64,000 nucleotides of DNA from Calendula officinalis. Lineage: Eukaryota; Streptophyta; Magnoliopsida; Asterales; Asteraceae. The translations under genes and the position numbers were made by a program. Below, in pieces: positions 46,900 to 58,325 of this stretch (its first letter is position 1; the number at the start of each line of letters is the position of its first letter). The stretch spans positions 81,367,942-81,431,941 of the forward strand of contig OY970825.1 in the NCBI GenBank assembly GCA_963853835.1. The letters are read 5' to 3'. Below the pieces are notes generated by a model. It ran no database searches and had not been told where the DNA came from. It saw only the letters and a list, made by a program, of their open reading frames with translations.

Positions 46900-47400
46900 A
46901 GTCTTTGATCTTTATAAAGTTCTAAGGAATAAATCTTAGCCATTGGATAAAAATATTCACCACCATTATTATCAAATCACATGTGATTCAATATACAACC
47001 ACTACCATCATCAAATCACATGTGATTTAAATATACAACCGCCACCGCCGGCTGCAACCGCCTCCGGCCGCCGCAATCACATGTGATTGGATACATAATC
47101 ACATGTGATTGAAAGCAGCCGACGGTGGCGAGAGGTTGCCGGTGGTGGAGACGGTGTCTGACAGAGGTTGGTGGTGGTGGTGGTTGTGGTCGGCGGTGTT
47201 GAATCACATGTGATTTAATACACATTGGGTGGTGGTCGGCGGTGTGCGTGATTTAATACACATGGGGTGGTGGTGGTGTTGATGTGTTGAATCACATGTG
47301 ATGTTGGTGGTGGTGGTGGTGATTTGGGGGTTGATTGATCTAATGGCTGAGATTTATCCCTTGAAATTACATAGAAATCATTGACTGCGTTGAACGTTTC
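46900..47400. mobile_element. Element with AATCACATGTGATT palindromes, related to the CACATGTG elements
   Basis: Ends share AAATCTTAGCCATTGGAT and the complement of CTAATGGCTGAGATTTATCCC, matching the ends of 26326-27410 and 31318-32556. The interior has CCGCCG-rich blocks and about seven AATCACATGTGATT palindromes instead of GAAGCACATGTGCTTC. The TSD was not read. Confidence 0.65.
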
Positions 47401-49223
47401 TCATTATCTGTAATAAATTCCCCAAAGATATTTTAATAGCGTTTAATCCTTGGGATTTTGATGTAAACTAAGTAACGATAGTATAGATTAGAATCTGTTG
47501 ATTCAAAGGAATACCGGATTAATCTATCCCAAAACACGTTGATTAAAAGAATATCGTGAATTGGTCTTCAAAAGTTGTTCAAACACAAGAACACTTTTCG
47601 GGAGACAAAAACTCAATTTTCGTAAAATATTCAACTGATTATTCCAATCAACAAAATATACTTTAAATAAGGCTAGAATTTCGAATGGGCCTAAAACGAC
47701 AAACGGGTCGAAAACTGAGCCTAAACAAAGTTTGCGAAATTAAAGAAAAAACACTAAAATGCAAATAAAGTGTCCAAAAATAGCTTTTTTGGGCCGGAAA
47801 GTTGGGTAACCGCCTACGGCGGTTTATCACGTCGTAGCCTTCGCCTCGAGCTTCGATTTGGTTATTCGTGGGTCTGAAACGGAGACCCGAGCTAAAAGTT
47901 ATGACCATTTAAAGAAAGTCAATTTTCTAACACGGTCTTCGACTTCAAGAAACAAAATGGTTCATTCATCTACTAGCCTACATCAGATTTTCTATCCCTT
48001 TTTAGCAATTCCTATTTCCCGTAGGTGTTTAGTTATCTTTTTATCTTTGAGATTTTTCCCCCTTTTTATCAGTTATTGATGTATAATTATCTTTTTGTCC
48101 TTCAAAAACTTTTTTATTTATACAATTACTACTCTAAATTAACTTATTTCAAGGTATAATAGTTTGGAATATTTTGAAACACTTATCTAATTCCATTATT
48201 TAGATTAGTGAGGATGACTGAAAACTAATATTAATATATATAGAACATCAACATCATGTTATTATTATCCTTATATATAATAGTTATAACATTAGTTTAA
48301 ACTGGCCGGCTATGATGATTTTCTAATTAATCGGTATTATATCTATCAATACTATGTCATCTTCGTTAATGATTTTTTCATGGTTCACATGGCTCTATAT
48401 CCGCTAAAAGTTAAATCGGATTTCTTTGGTATTCTTACTAACTTTTGTTAATCTTGTATGAAATTAATTTTCTTGCAAGGTTAAGACTTTTTGAATCGGA
48501 CAGGGGACCAAGTTTGTAAATATATCTATACAATGAGATAATACAAATTTAAACTATCTCAGCGACTTGGTGAATCTGAGATTCGGTCTATTACCTACCA
48601 TAAACTAGTAACAATATGATATGCATGAATTGATAATAAATCTTAAAACGTTCAACATGCATTGACCACCAGGTGTCTTTTTTATTACGCACAGCCAATT
48701 AATATGTTTCCTAATATTTGTATGTATATAATAATAATAATATCTAAAAACATCACTGTAGCGTGATTCATTTTATAATAATAAAAGTGTTTAATAAACA
48801 TTTAATCTTAATGAGTGTACTTGATAAAGATTCGTACCAACAGCATGTCAGTCTGACGAATGTTGATTCTTCCAAACCGTTAGCATGCTCCTTCGGTAGG
48901 GTGCCTTCGGTTATTCTTGTCGGCTAACTGAAGTGAAGGGACGAGGGGAGATGAGGGCCAAGGGGTATTTTAATAGTGTATTGTATGTGTATATTTTATA
49001 AAAGTGAGACCTAAAAGCGTAAGAGAATAAATATTATTGACATAAATGTTTCAGTTAGAAATATAATCTCAGATAACATAACATTGATGTTGCAAAAACT
49101 AAGAATATGTGTTACTTTTAGGAGTGGTCTAAAGGGTAGGTTTTTTTTCTGTATAAAAGCTCAACATTTCGATCTATATTGTCCATATTGTTTAGTAGCA
49201 TTATTTGTACTCGATCACTTGCA
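47401..49223. other. Intergenic DNA upstream of the UGT pseudogene
   Basis: Positions 47420-47950 have LTR-like composition but no paired end. Positions 48100-49150 are AT-rich with no gene. TGTATAAAAGCTC at 49151-49163 is a likely TATA box for the UGT copy. Confidence 0.4.
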
Positions 49224-50668
49224 ATGGGTACAAAAGTAGATATGAGCATTGAGATTAATGCCCAAAAACCCCACGTAGCCTTCCTCGCTAGCCCTGGATT
49301 GGGCCACATCACCCCACTTTTCGAGCTCGCTATTCGTCTCGTAACACACCATAACTTCCAGGTCAGTTTCCTCTCGTCATCACCACCGGCTCCACCGTAG
49401 CACAAGCCGAATATCTCAACCGCAACCAGCACCCCGACCTCCACATCATCGACCTCCCCGAAGCCGACACTTCCGGCCCGCATCTGCATCATTGTCCAAG
49501 AATCCATACGCCCGCTTCACTCGGTGCTATTCGGGTTGACCCGACCCAAACTGAAAGCTCTCATCATCGACATCTTTTGCACCGGTGTGTATGAAACGTG
49601 CAAAGAATTAAACATTCCGGTTTATTCGTTTTTCACGGCTTCAGCAACGCTTATGACGTTTTCTTTATACCTCCCGGCTCTAGACCGGGAGGTAGAATGC
49701 GAGTTTGTGGATTTATCCGAACCGGTCAGGGTCCCGGGTTGTGACCCGATCCGAACCCGGGACCTACTTGATCAGGTCCGGGACAGAACGACTGACGAGT
49801 ACAAATGGTACTTGTTTCATGTCAACAGGTTACCCATGACTCCATGAGTACGGGAATATTCGCTAATACTTGGGATGATCTTGAACCGGTTCCGCTAAAA
49901 GCGGTAAAACATGAAAAATTCTTTCTAAACATTCCCATACCACCGGTTTATCCCATTGGACCGCTCACCAAACAGATTGAACCGGTTTTAGATGAGGAGG
50001 AGAAAAAGATTCTTGCATGGCTTGACACACAACCGGAAGAGTCGGTTTTGTTTGTTGCACTCGGTAGTGGCGGGACGCTAACGAGTGAGCAACTCACTGA
50101 GTTCGCTTGGGGTTTGGAGATGAGTCAGCAACGGTTCATCCTGGTGGTGCGAAAGCCGAGTGACTGCGCTCTCGGCGCGTTTTTCAGCGCCGGGAGTGAC
50201 TCGGATGACCCGAAAGCTTACTTGCCCGACGGGTTTGTTGACCGGACAAACCGAGTCGGGCTGGTGGTGAGTTCATGGGCACCACAGGTGGCGGTGCTAA
50301 ACCACCGATCCACCGGAGCATTTGTGTCTCATTGCGGCTGGAACTCGACACTCGAGAGTGTTAAACACGGTGTGCCGATGATTGCGTGGCCGATGTATGC
50401 AGAGCAAAGGATGAATGCGACCTTATTAAGTGATGAGGTGGCGGTGGCGGTGAAGATGCCGGTGGTGGGAGAAGGAGGAGAGACGGTGGTGGTGGGGAGG
50501 AAGGAGATAGAGCAGGTGGTTAGGGCGGTTATGGAAGGGGAGGAAGGGAAAATGATTAGGAATAGGGCTAAAGAGCTGGAAGCGAGTGGGAGGGAAACAC
50601 TGAGTCATGGTGGGTCGTCTCACGAGACACTCGCCCGAGTTGTCGAGTCATGGAAACTTGAAGGTTGA
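49224..50668 (+). pseudogene. UGT72-like UDP-glycosyltransferase, disrupted
   Basis: From ATG 49224 the N-terminus reads PHVAFLASPGLGHITPLFELA, the acceptor-binding start of plant family 1 glycosyltransferases. The C-terminal half (from 49843) is complete. It has a 44-residue PSPG box starting WAPQVAVLNHRSTGAF and containing HCGWNS, ending AEQ, which binds the UDP-sugar. The nearest group is hydroquinone/monolignol glucosyltransferase-like UGT72. Three lesions break the frame: a shift near 49375, a second near 49480 that restores the original frame (with an apparent loss of some ten residues after ADTSG), and an 8-bp insertion at about 49838-49846 (CCATGACTCCATG) that moves the rest to another frame. 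Homopolymer error is unlikely for an 8-bp insertion. The gene is intronless, and the catalytic His in GLGH is kept. Confidence 0.88.
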
Positions 50669-52150
50669 GTCAATGAGTTGAGTCATGACTACGAAAAGAG
50701 TGCAGAACATGGATGGTGACTAATTTAACGCTAGCTGCAGCCTTTTGAATAAGAAGAAATTGTGTTCATGAGTGTTTTGGTTGTTTGTAATAAAAGATGA
50801 TAAAGACTTTTCACATTGTATATGTTATCTGAATTATTATTATATTAAAGTACAACTGAATTATTATGTTATCTGAATTATTGTTATGAATTACTCTCTC
50901 CGTTCCATAAAAAAGTTCTCATTTGTGTGTGGCACAAGTTTTTAGGTGATAGTTAGTTGTGGGGTAATTGGTATAAATTTGATTAAAATATAAGATTGAT
51001 GATAATAATATTTTATTATGTGGGACCTACCAAATATGAGAAATGAGAATTTTTTTATGGCACAAAAGTTTGGGAGAAATGAGAATTTTTTTATGGGACG
51101 TAAGGAGTATTATATAACATTAACTCTTTTTAACTTACACTCCAGTAATCCAGTACGTGTGGAGGTTGTAGTTAAAGTACAACTGATTAGATAAAGTTGA
51201 AGGTGATGTAACAAAAAGTGTGACGGTGTGATGTCCGATTGTAAAATTGAACCTCTTAAAGGTATCGGGAAGATTTAGGAATAACAATAAGGTGTTGAAT
51301 GGTTTGCATAATATGTTTTATTAGAATTATTAGAATATAAGAAGAAATTAAAATATGTCAGGAATTAACCAATTCAATATTCTCTTTGAATGATAGAAAA
51401 AAGATATTTTATTACATTAAATCATTATAATATACTATCAAAAGATTAATTGGGGGAAAAGTAAGCTATATATTTTATTCAATATTTTGTTCAGGAATTG
51501 GCGGATTCAATATTTTATTTGAATGATAGAAACTATAACTGAAATTCAATATTTAGGGGAAAAAATATTTTATTACGTTAAATCATTATTATATACTACC
51601 AAAAGATTAATTGGGGAAAAAGTAAGTCATATATTTTATTCAATATTTTATTTAGTTGATAGAAAATTAAATTGAAATTCTATAAAATGATGAATTTACC
51701 CTTATTAATTTTAATGATTGACTAATAATGTAAAAATAACATAAAACATGTAGCCGTAGTGGTGGGTGGTGGTAGTGACAGTGGTAATGGTAATGATATA
51801 TGATGTGTGTAGGGGTGGTTGGTGAGTGATAATAATGAGTGGTGGGTAACATCTGGTGGTTGGTGATGGTGAGTGGTGATAAATGCTCTAGGCAAGTATG
51901 ATATTTATTAAATACCAGTCATCAGTTATGACCAAATATGCATGTTTGTTGAAAGACGGTTAATTACCAGTAAAAACCATTACTCCATGAATTGCACATG
52001 AAATATAAAAATATAAATAGATGTATACCTTTTTAGCATCTTCAATAAATAAATACTCAACACTTTAATTCCATAATTCACATGCCACATTTTTTTCCTA
52101 CTAAAAACAATAACTAGCTTTCATTACAATTACTTAAAAGAAATATTAAT
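50669..52150. other. Intergenic DNA with one Stowaway MITE
   Basis: Apart from the MITE at 50892-51109, two diverged copies of an AATTGGCGGATTCAATATTTTATTTGA-type phrase occur at about 51360-51460 and 51490-51620. GTGGTGG runs lie at 51760-51870. No gene is seen. Confidence 0.4.
50892..51109. mobile_element. Stowaway-type MITE
   Basis: TACTCTCTCCGTTCCATAAAAAAGTT and TTTTTTTATGGGACGTAAGGAGTA are inverted repeats with TA borders. Confidence 0.82.
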
Positions 52151-54756
52151 TCACCTGTCATTAGGTACACGACTGCTAGACCGTTTTAACTCCCAATGTG
52201 GTAAGCACCCTTTTAAAGGAGACTGCATAAGCAATGAAGATGTTGACAGCTGTCTCTGTCTCGATGAAATTGATGATAAACAACTTAAACTATTACTTCT
52301 AAGCCTTAATTTCTCGTTCTCGGGTTGTAAGTTATGAGGATTGTGTTCGACAGCTGGCACTCGAAGAGCATCAGGTAACATGAAACTGAAAACCGAACCT
52401 GAAATGCAGACATATGTCAAAAAGTAAATATTTTAATACGGTTAATTATATTTTAATCCTCAAAGTTTCATTAATGTGGCCTTTTAACCCTTTAACATTT
52501 TTTTGGCAATGGTTATTTATTTTAGACTTTGTTTGACTTGCTTGAAAAGTCATCAGGTTAAATTTAAGGCCAAAATGCATTTTAGTACCCTGAACTTGAC
52601 TAACTAGGACTTCTACTAACCTGAACTATTAAAGGTGCAGCATGGTACCCTGAACTTGTCAAAATGGTCGATTTAGTACTGAATTAGTGAGTCAAGGTAC
52701 TGAATCGACTATTTTTTCAAGTTCAGGGTACTAAATCGACCTTTTTGTCAAGTTCAAGGTACCACACTGCACCTTTAATAGTTCAGGGTAGTAGAGGACC
52801 TAGACAGCCAAGTTCGGGGTACTAAAATGTATTTTGGCCTAAATTTAATACTTGCAAAAACCATTTTAACCCCTAAATTTTTTTTCTCACTGGTTTAGTC
52901 CCTTGACTTTAAAATATATTACACACTAAGCCAACCAAATGTTAGGATGTAACAATTGCCAAAAAAAGTTCAAGGGTTAAAATGCCAAACTAGTAAAAAT
53001 TTTGAGGACTAAAATATAATGAACCTTTTTAATAAGAACTTGAGTTAATTACACAGATGGTCCTTTAGGTTTATAGCAATTTTCATTAATGGTCCTTTAG
53101 TTTCAAAAATTACACTGGTGGTCCTTATTTTTGAAAGGTTTTTCACCGATAGTCCTTTAGGGTAAACAGAATTAAAATTTTCTGTTAAATGCCCCCATGT
53201 GCAATGCACATTAGGGTAAAATATCAAAGATATATATAAAATGACTATTTTACCCTCATGTGCAGTGCACATGGGGGACTTAACATAAAAATTTAAAACC
53301 GTTTAGCTTAAAGGACTATCGGTGAAAAACCTTTCAGAAATAAGGACCATTAGTGTAATTTTTGAAACTAAATGACCATTGGTGAAATTTGCTATAAATC
53401 TAAAGGACCATCCGTGTACTTAACTCTAAGAAATTAATGTGTTAATTACGATTACAAATCAATAATATAATAGTAATAACTTTAAGACACCATATGCATT
53501 GATAATAGATTTGGGCAATTTTCAATCCTGTTTGAGCTACAACACGGCCCAAATCAACCCATTTCTAGCTAAACGGGTCAAAATCACCACATTTATCAAA
53601 ACCTAAAAACCTAAATAAAACATTACCGAGCTTAGCCATGCGATTGACCCATTTCGGAATTGATTTTCCGGTCAACTTGTAGCAAATATCATTGCAAAAA
53701 TGGTTGCAATTCTTGACAATCAAATGATAAGTGTCGCCATTGTAGTTTGCAGCATGATTCTCCATGAACGCCCTAACTTGGGTGGGCCCCATACGTGTGG
53801 TCCCTATTAAAATGGATCTCCTGAATTTAAAACCTGGGCATTGTCGAGGTTCAACCTCAAAAACACCACTTGTCGGATAATCATGAGCTCCAAATGCATA
53901 TTCTACACCATCAACTGTAATAATTGAATGAAAAATGTATTAGAAAATTATTAATTCTTAACAGCGTGTGTGTGCAACTTTATGTCTGAATATGATTTAG
54001 GAGGTTGTATGCAATAAAAAGAGACTTCGGGCGACTTTCGACCCATTTTACTATTTTATTATAGTTTAAAAATGACCCCCTTTTTGGATACAAGATAACC
54101 CTAATCGAACCATGAAAGATTAAATAGGTCAAAATTGCGACTTATACTCAGTTCAAGGGAGCAACGTCTTTCCTAAATAAATTCAATTTGTGTCAAAATT
54201 ATGTAATCAAGCCCGTTTCAAGAATCAAATACATAAAATAAACAACAGAACACAGTTGTAATACTCATTAATTACTCATTTATTTATAAAAAAATTCCTT
54301 TCCAATTTAATCAAGGGCAAAGATGTTAAAAGGAAAAAGTTAGGATTCTATTGACATTTATATATGGAAACTCATGTTCATTAAAACACTTTAGAGCACA
54401 TGTTAGAAAAGCCCTAAAATGAAATAAGCAATTTCTGGAGAACAAACAATATTAATTTCAAAAACATGTTATACATATGCATCATGGTAATATGTATCAC
54501 CTACAAATGGTCGATTAAAATTAAAATTAATGGATGAAGCAACATTACCTTCAACACCAGAATGAAAGATACCAAATCCAGCCCAATATGCATACCCGTT
54601 CATAGGTGTCAAGTCATAAACATTCAGATAAACCGGGATATTACCAGGCCCACATTCGGCTTTTACTTTCGGAAATAAACAAAATCGAGGTGTTGATTTT
54701 CCTTTCAAATTGAGTGATGCAAAAGACTTGAATCCTTTCTTTGGTACAAATTTCAT
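52151..54756 (-). CDS. deSI-like PPPDE-domain cysteine peptidase
   Basis: Exons 54549-54756, 53627-53914 and 52151-52398 splice in frame (GT-AG) to 247 residues. The PPPDE fold starts at VYLNVYDLTPMNG (42-54). The catalytic pair is H65 in GIFHSGVEV and C139 in VKNCNHFC. TSGVFEVEP and GDTYHLIVKNCNHF are family signatures. A Ser-rich tail (SCLSSISSRQRQLSTSSLL ... GCLPHWELKRS) is typical of the plant At4g17486-like group. These proteins are predicted deSUMOylating or deubiquitinating isopeptidases; the plant substrate is unknown to me. Start ATG 54756 gives MKFVPKKGFKS, the usual N-terminus. Intron 2 (52399-53626) is filled by three Mutator-type MITEs. An untranslated exon near 55300-55500 is possible. 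Confidence 0.92.
52438..53036. mobile_element. Mutator-type MITE (GGTTAATTATATTTTAATCC) in deSI intron 2
   Basis: The ends are inverted repeats (left GGTTAATTATATTTTAATCC, right the complement of GGACTAAAATATAATGAACC). Flanks ATTTTAATA and TTTTTAATA match at eight of nine bases. It contains the nested element at 52568-52839. Confidence 0.65.
52568..52839. mobile_element. Nested Mutator-type MITE (GGCCAAAATGCATTTTAGTA)
   Basis: Terminal repeats GGCCAAAATGCATTTTAGTA and TACTAAAATGTATTTTGGCC are flanked by a perfect 9-bp duplication TAAATTTAA (52559-52567, 52840-52848). Confidence 0.88.
53042..53426. mobile_element. Mutator-type MITE (GAGTTAATTACACAGATGG) in deSI intron 2
   Basis: Long inverted repeats reach about 150 bp in from each end. 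Flanks TAAGAACTT (53033-53041) and TAAGAAATT (53427-53435) match at eight of nine bases. A relative lies at 55652-56098. Confidence 0.82.
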
Positions 54757-55651
54757 GGTGCGTGTAATGGTCAACAAACAAGTCAAATCAGCACTTATTT
54801 TCCATCCTATACATGTTATGAAATAATCAAAAAAAAGGTTAAAAGCACAAACAGTTAATCAAACCACATGTGACCTAAAAATTTACCTAGCGTACAACTC
54901 TTAATGAGCATAGTTCGAGATCATAATCAAATTAGTAGTAACTGAAACTGAATAAAATTAATTCCCAAATATTTATCTTCTAGGCTACAATTACAACAGC
55001 TGTAATTGATTCCTCACTACAGTCTGCCGAAACTAAAATTGCTGCAATTGAATTCATCTAATTTGGATTTACAAAACAGAGTCAAATTATGTCAGATCCT
55101 GCAAACGAGTTGCAGGTGAACAAGATCAAATCACACAAAACCTAAGTAAAAATCAGAATCAATCGTGCTATTACTATTAACAAACAAATCAGACGGATAA
55201 AATTAATAATGTAAAGTTAAAACAAACGGAAATAAGTAGTATCACCATTAATTCACAAATTTAGAACCAAAAAACTCTAATATTGAGAAGAATGATAACG
55301 GAAAAGAAAAATCTGAAACTTACAGAGTAGAAGCGTAACGCCATTAGAAAAATTGAAGAATAACGACATTATCAACAAAAGAGGCAAGTTCGTGTCATGA
55401 TTTTTCAGGTGAAAACAAGCAAAATATTGCTGGAAAATTGCAGAATTGAAGCGTTTTTGGGCAATTTTTCACACACTCAGTGGGTGTGAGAGAAGAGCAC
55501 GAGCATAGACTGACAGTGGGGACAGCCTATAGCTATAGACCTCTCTCACTTGAGTCTTTTTCTGTTCCAATCAGCCATATATATACGATAACCTCACACG
55601 TGCCAAGTTGAGGACTCAGGCCCACCACCATCTCATAATGTTATATTTATT
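54757..55651. other. Upstream region of the deSI-like gene
   Basis: Probable 5' UTR intron, first exon and promoter of the minus-strand gene. A pyrimidine/purine-rich stretch with TATATATACGATAACC at 55575-55592 could hold a TATA box on the minus strand. No other gene is seen. Confidence 0.4.
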
Positions 55652-56098
55652 GAGTTAATTAGAGAGATATACTTTAATTTTATATCAAATTTCATCGATG
55701 GTATTTTAGTTTTAAATTTTTTACTGATAGTTCTTATATTTGAAACTAATTGCACCGATACTGCTTTAGGTTAAACAGTGTTAAAATTTGTTGTTAAGTT
55801 TCCCATGTGAGATGCACATGAGGGAATTGTAATATTTTCCTATTTCACTTTTTGCATTAAAATTTGTAGATAAGTTTGTTTTTTCATTTTTTTTGCAAAA
55901 AGTGAAATGATAAAAGATTACAATGCCCTTATGTGCATCTCGCATCAAAGACTTAACAGAAAATTTAACACCGTTTAAACTAAACGACTATCGGTGCAAT
56001 AAGTTTCAAAAATAAGGACCATCAGTGTAATTTTTAAAACTAAATAACTATCGGTGAAATTTTGTATAAAGTTAAAGGACCATCCGTATAGTTAACTC
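55652..56098. mobile_element. Mutator-type MITE, relative of 53042-53426
   Basis: GAGTTAATTAGAGAGATATAC at the left and CCATCCGTATAGTTAACTC at the right are worn inverted repeats with the same internal phrases (ATCGGTGAAAT, AAGGACCATC). The TSD is only weakly conserved. Confidence 0.7.
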
Positions 56099-56299
56099 TA
56101 TATTATTTTATAAATATATGCAAAATGATGAATTAAAAAAAGTAATTAGTGTATTGTATATTTGTACGTGGTAATTATTTTATGTGTATAAAATGTTTGT
56201 AAATTTTAGTAGGAATTAATGTGATTTTTATATTATTAAACGTTGCAAGTTTAATTTATTACTTTTAACGTATCAAGTTGACATATCAACTGATATATC

Positions 56300-56976
56300 T
56301 AGGGGTGTTCACTATTCGGATATAACCGGATTATCCAATTGAGCATTTTGGATCGGACTATTCTGATTGGTTATTTGGTTTTTTGGATCGGTTTGGACTT
56401 GAACCAAATTAATACTTGGATTTCGGATTGGATTTGGTTTTCGTTGTGAAAATCGGATTGTCCAAAAAAACCGAATAGTAATATATAGTAAATTGATTTA
56501 TATACTCACACTTGTTGGTTTCCATTGTAAGCAAATATAGTACTCATTTTCTTTACATTTCTTATAGTAAATTGATTTATATAGTAACACTTGTTCTATT
56601 TTATATTGTATCAGTTGGCGGTGTACCAATCTTTTTGTAGTTTTTGATAATGCTGATGTCAAGATTTTTGCATATATGATTGTAAATGTCACAAGCTATG
56701 AATTAGATTTGTTTTTAAGTACAAAGTAGTTTATCATTTTGGAATTTTACATATCGAACTTAATATTATTTATGTTATATACTTTTGTAGTATTTTGAAA
56801 GTTTGAAGGAAAAACCATACGGATAAAACCAAACCAACCAAATTGTTATTTGGTTCGGATCGGTTTGGTTTTCAGATTAGTTTGGACGGTTCGGTTTGAA
56901 CTTTTGAAAACCGGATTTTATTTGGTTTCACCTATTTGGTTCGGATAAAACCAAACCGTCCAAACGAACACCCCTA
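56300..56976. mobile_element. hAT-type MITE with GGTTTGGTTCGGAT interior
   Basis: Ends TAGGGGTGTTCA and the complement TGAACACCCCTA-like GAACACCCCTA are flanked by a perfect 8-bp duplication GATATATC (56292-56299, 56977-56984). Both arms are arrays of TTTGGTT/CGGATCGG words. Confidence 0.88.
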
Positions 56977-56984
56977 GATATATC

Positions 56985-58325
56985 CTATAAATTAACAGTT
57001 CTTCACTTATTTTATCAATATAAAATTCTATTCAACACATACAAATTTTAATCTCACTTTCTTTTCTTTTTCTCTTCTTTCTCTCAATCGTTGGTATATC
57101 GAAAAAACCCAAAAATTGTAAATTGAAGAAGGCATATCAATAACGCTGGTCAATAATTGGTTTATCGACACTCGTTGAAGTTGACAAAATGCTAAAGATA
57201 AATGAGATGAAGCACTATAAAACGTACCGAAAATAAAAATCATTCTCAGTATTCAAAGAAATATAGAAAGTTGGAAACAATAGGATTAAAAACATTTTAT
57301 TACAATTTTTGAATTATTAAAATGCCTATAGTTTAAAGTGACCCATGCATACTAAGGATATGGCCGTTTATGTCACTTTTCTTTAAATTATCTCTAGCTT
57401 ACAAACACAAAAACATTTGCTTGTTTACGTTTTTTCTTCAACTCGCATACATGAAAAGAGAAAAATAACAAATAAATTAATATTAAGGGATGGCTTAGAC
57501 AAGAGCTTGATATTCTTAAAGGATTCTCTATCGTGTTTCGTAAGATGCAACTCATTTGGGTCATCTGCATCAACCTAATAATCCAGATTCTAGAAGAACT
57601 GATGGTTTGTTATTATTGTTATTCTAATTTCTTTTCTCAAATGTATCTATAGAGATGGATAGATTATAAATTTGGATTTGATTAAAAATATGATTTTTGT
57701 TTATGACAGCCCTTAGGGTTGTCTCTAACATGCATAAAGTGTTTGTACATTCATTAATATAGTAGTGTTCCTAAAATTCAGGTGGCGGTTTTTATATTGG
57801 TTTTGTCTTGTTATTGATAGACTTAAGGACTGTCATTATCATTTTTCTAAAAGTATAAAGAAGTTATCGTTGGATAAATGATGGCGGGATTTTGTTTGTT
57901 AGAAGAAAATCCGCTTTGTGTTGCAACAATTGAGACATATTGTTGCAAATATAGATGATTAAGAGCAGACCTAATTGGGACAAATTGAATCCGATGGAGA
58001 TGATCAAGAATAGACCCAATTCTTAGTTATTTTAGTTTGAGAGAACTTTATATGCAAATATAATCTTAAGGTTTTTTTTGAACGGCAACCTAATCTACTC
58101 CTAAATCCACATATGTCCATTATGAAATTCGAACCCTAAATCTTAAGGTTAATTTATACAAATATTGAGTTAAGTAGCAGATAATAATTACTGACAATCA
58201 TTATCTTGTTTAATGTTATTGTTAATCTACAAGTTTTCAAATGCTTAAAATAAATTGATGTCCTCTAAAATTTTAAAACAATTAAATATTTTTCTTACAA
58301 GTTTTGACCTTAGATGAGCGTCGGT
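56985..58325. other. Intergenic DNA with one small MITE
   Basis: The MITE at 57692-57855 is the only element recognised. No gene is seen. Confidence 0.4.
57692..57855. mobile_element. Small MITE of the AGGGCTGTCA family
   Basis: GTTTATGACAGCCCTTAGGG at the left and GGACTGTCATTATCATTTTT at the right are inverted repeats. It also shares the interior phrase CTAACATGCATAAAG with 17335-17990. Confidence 0.65.
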
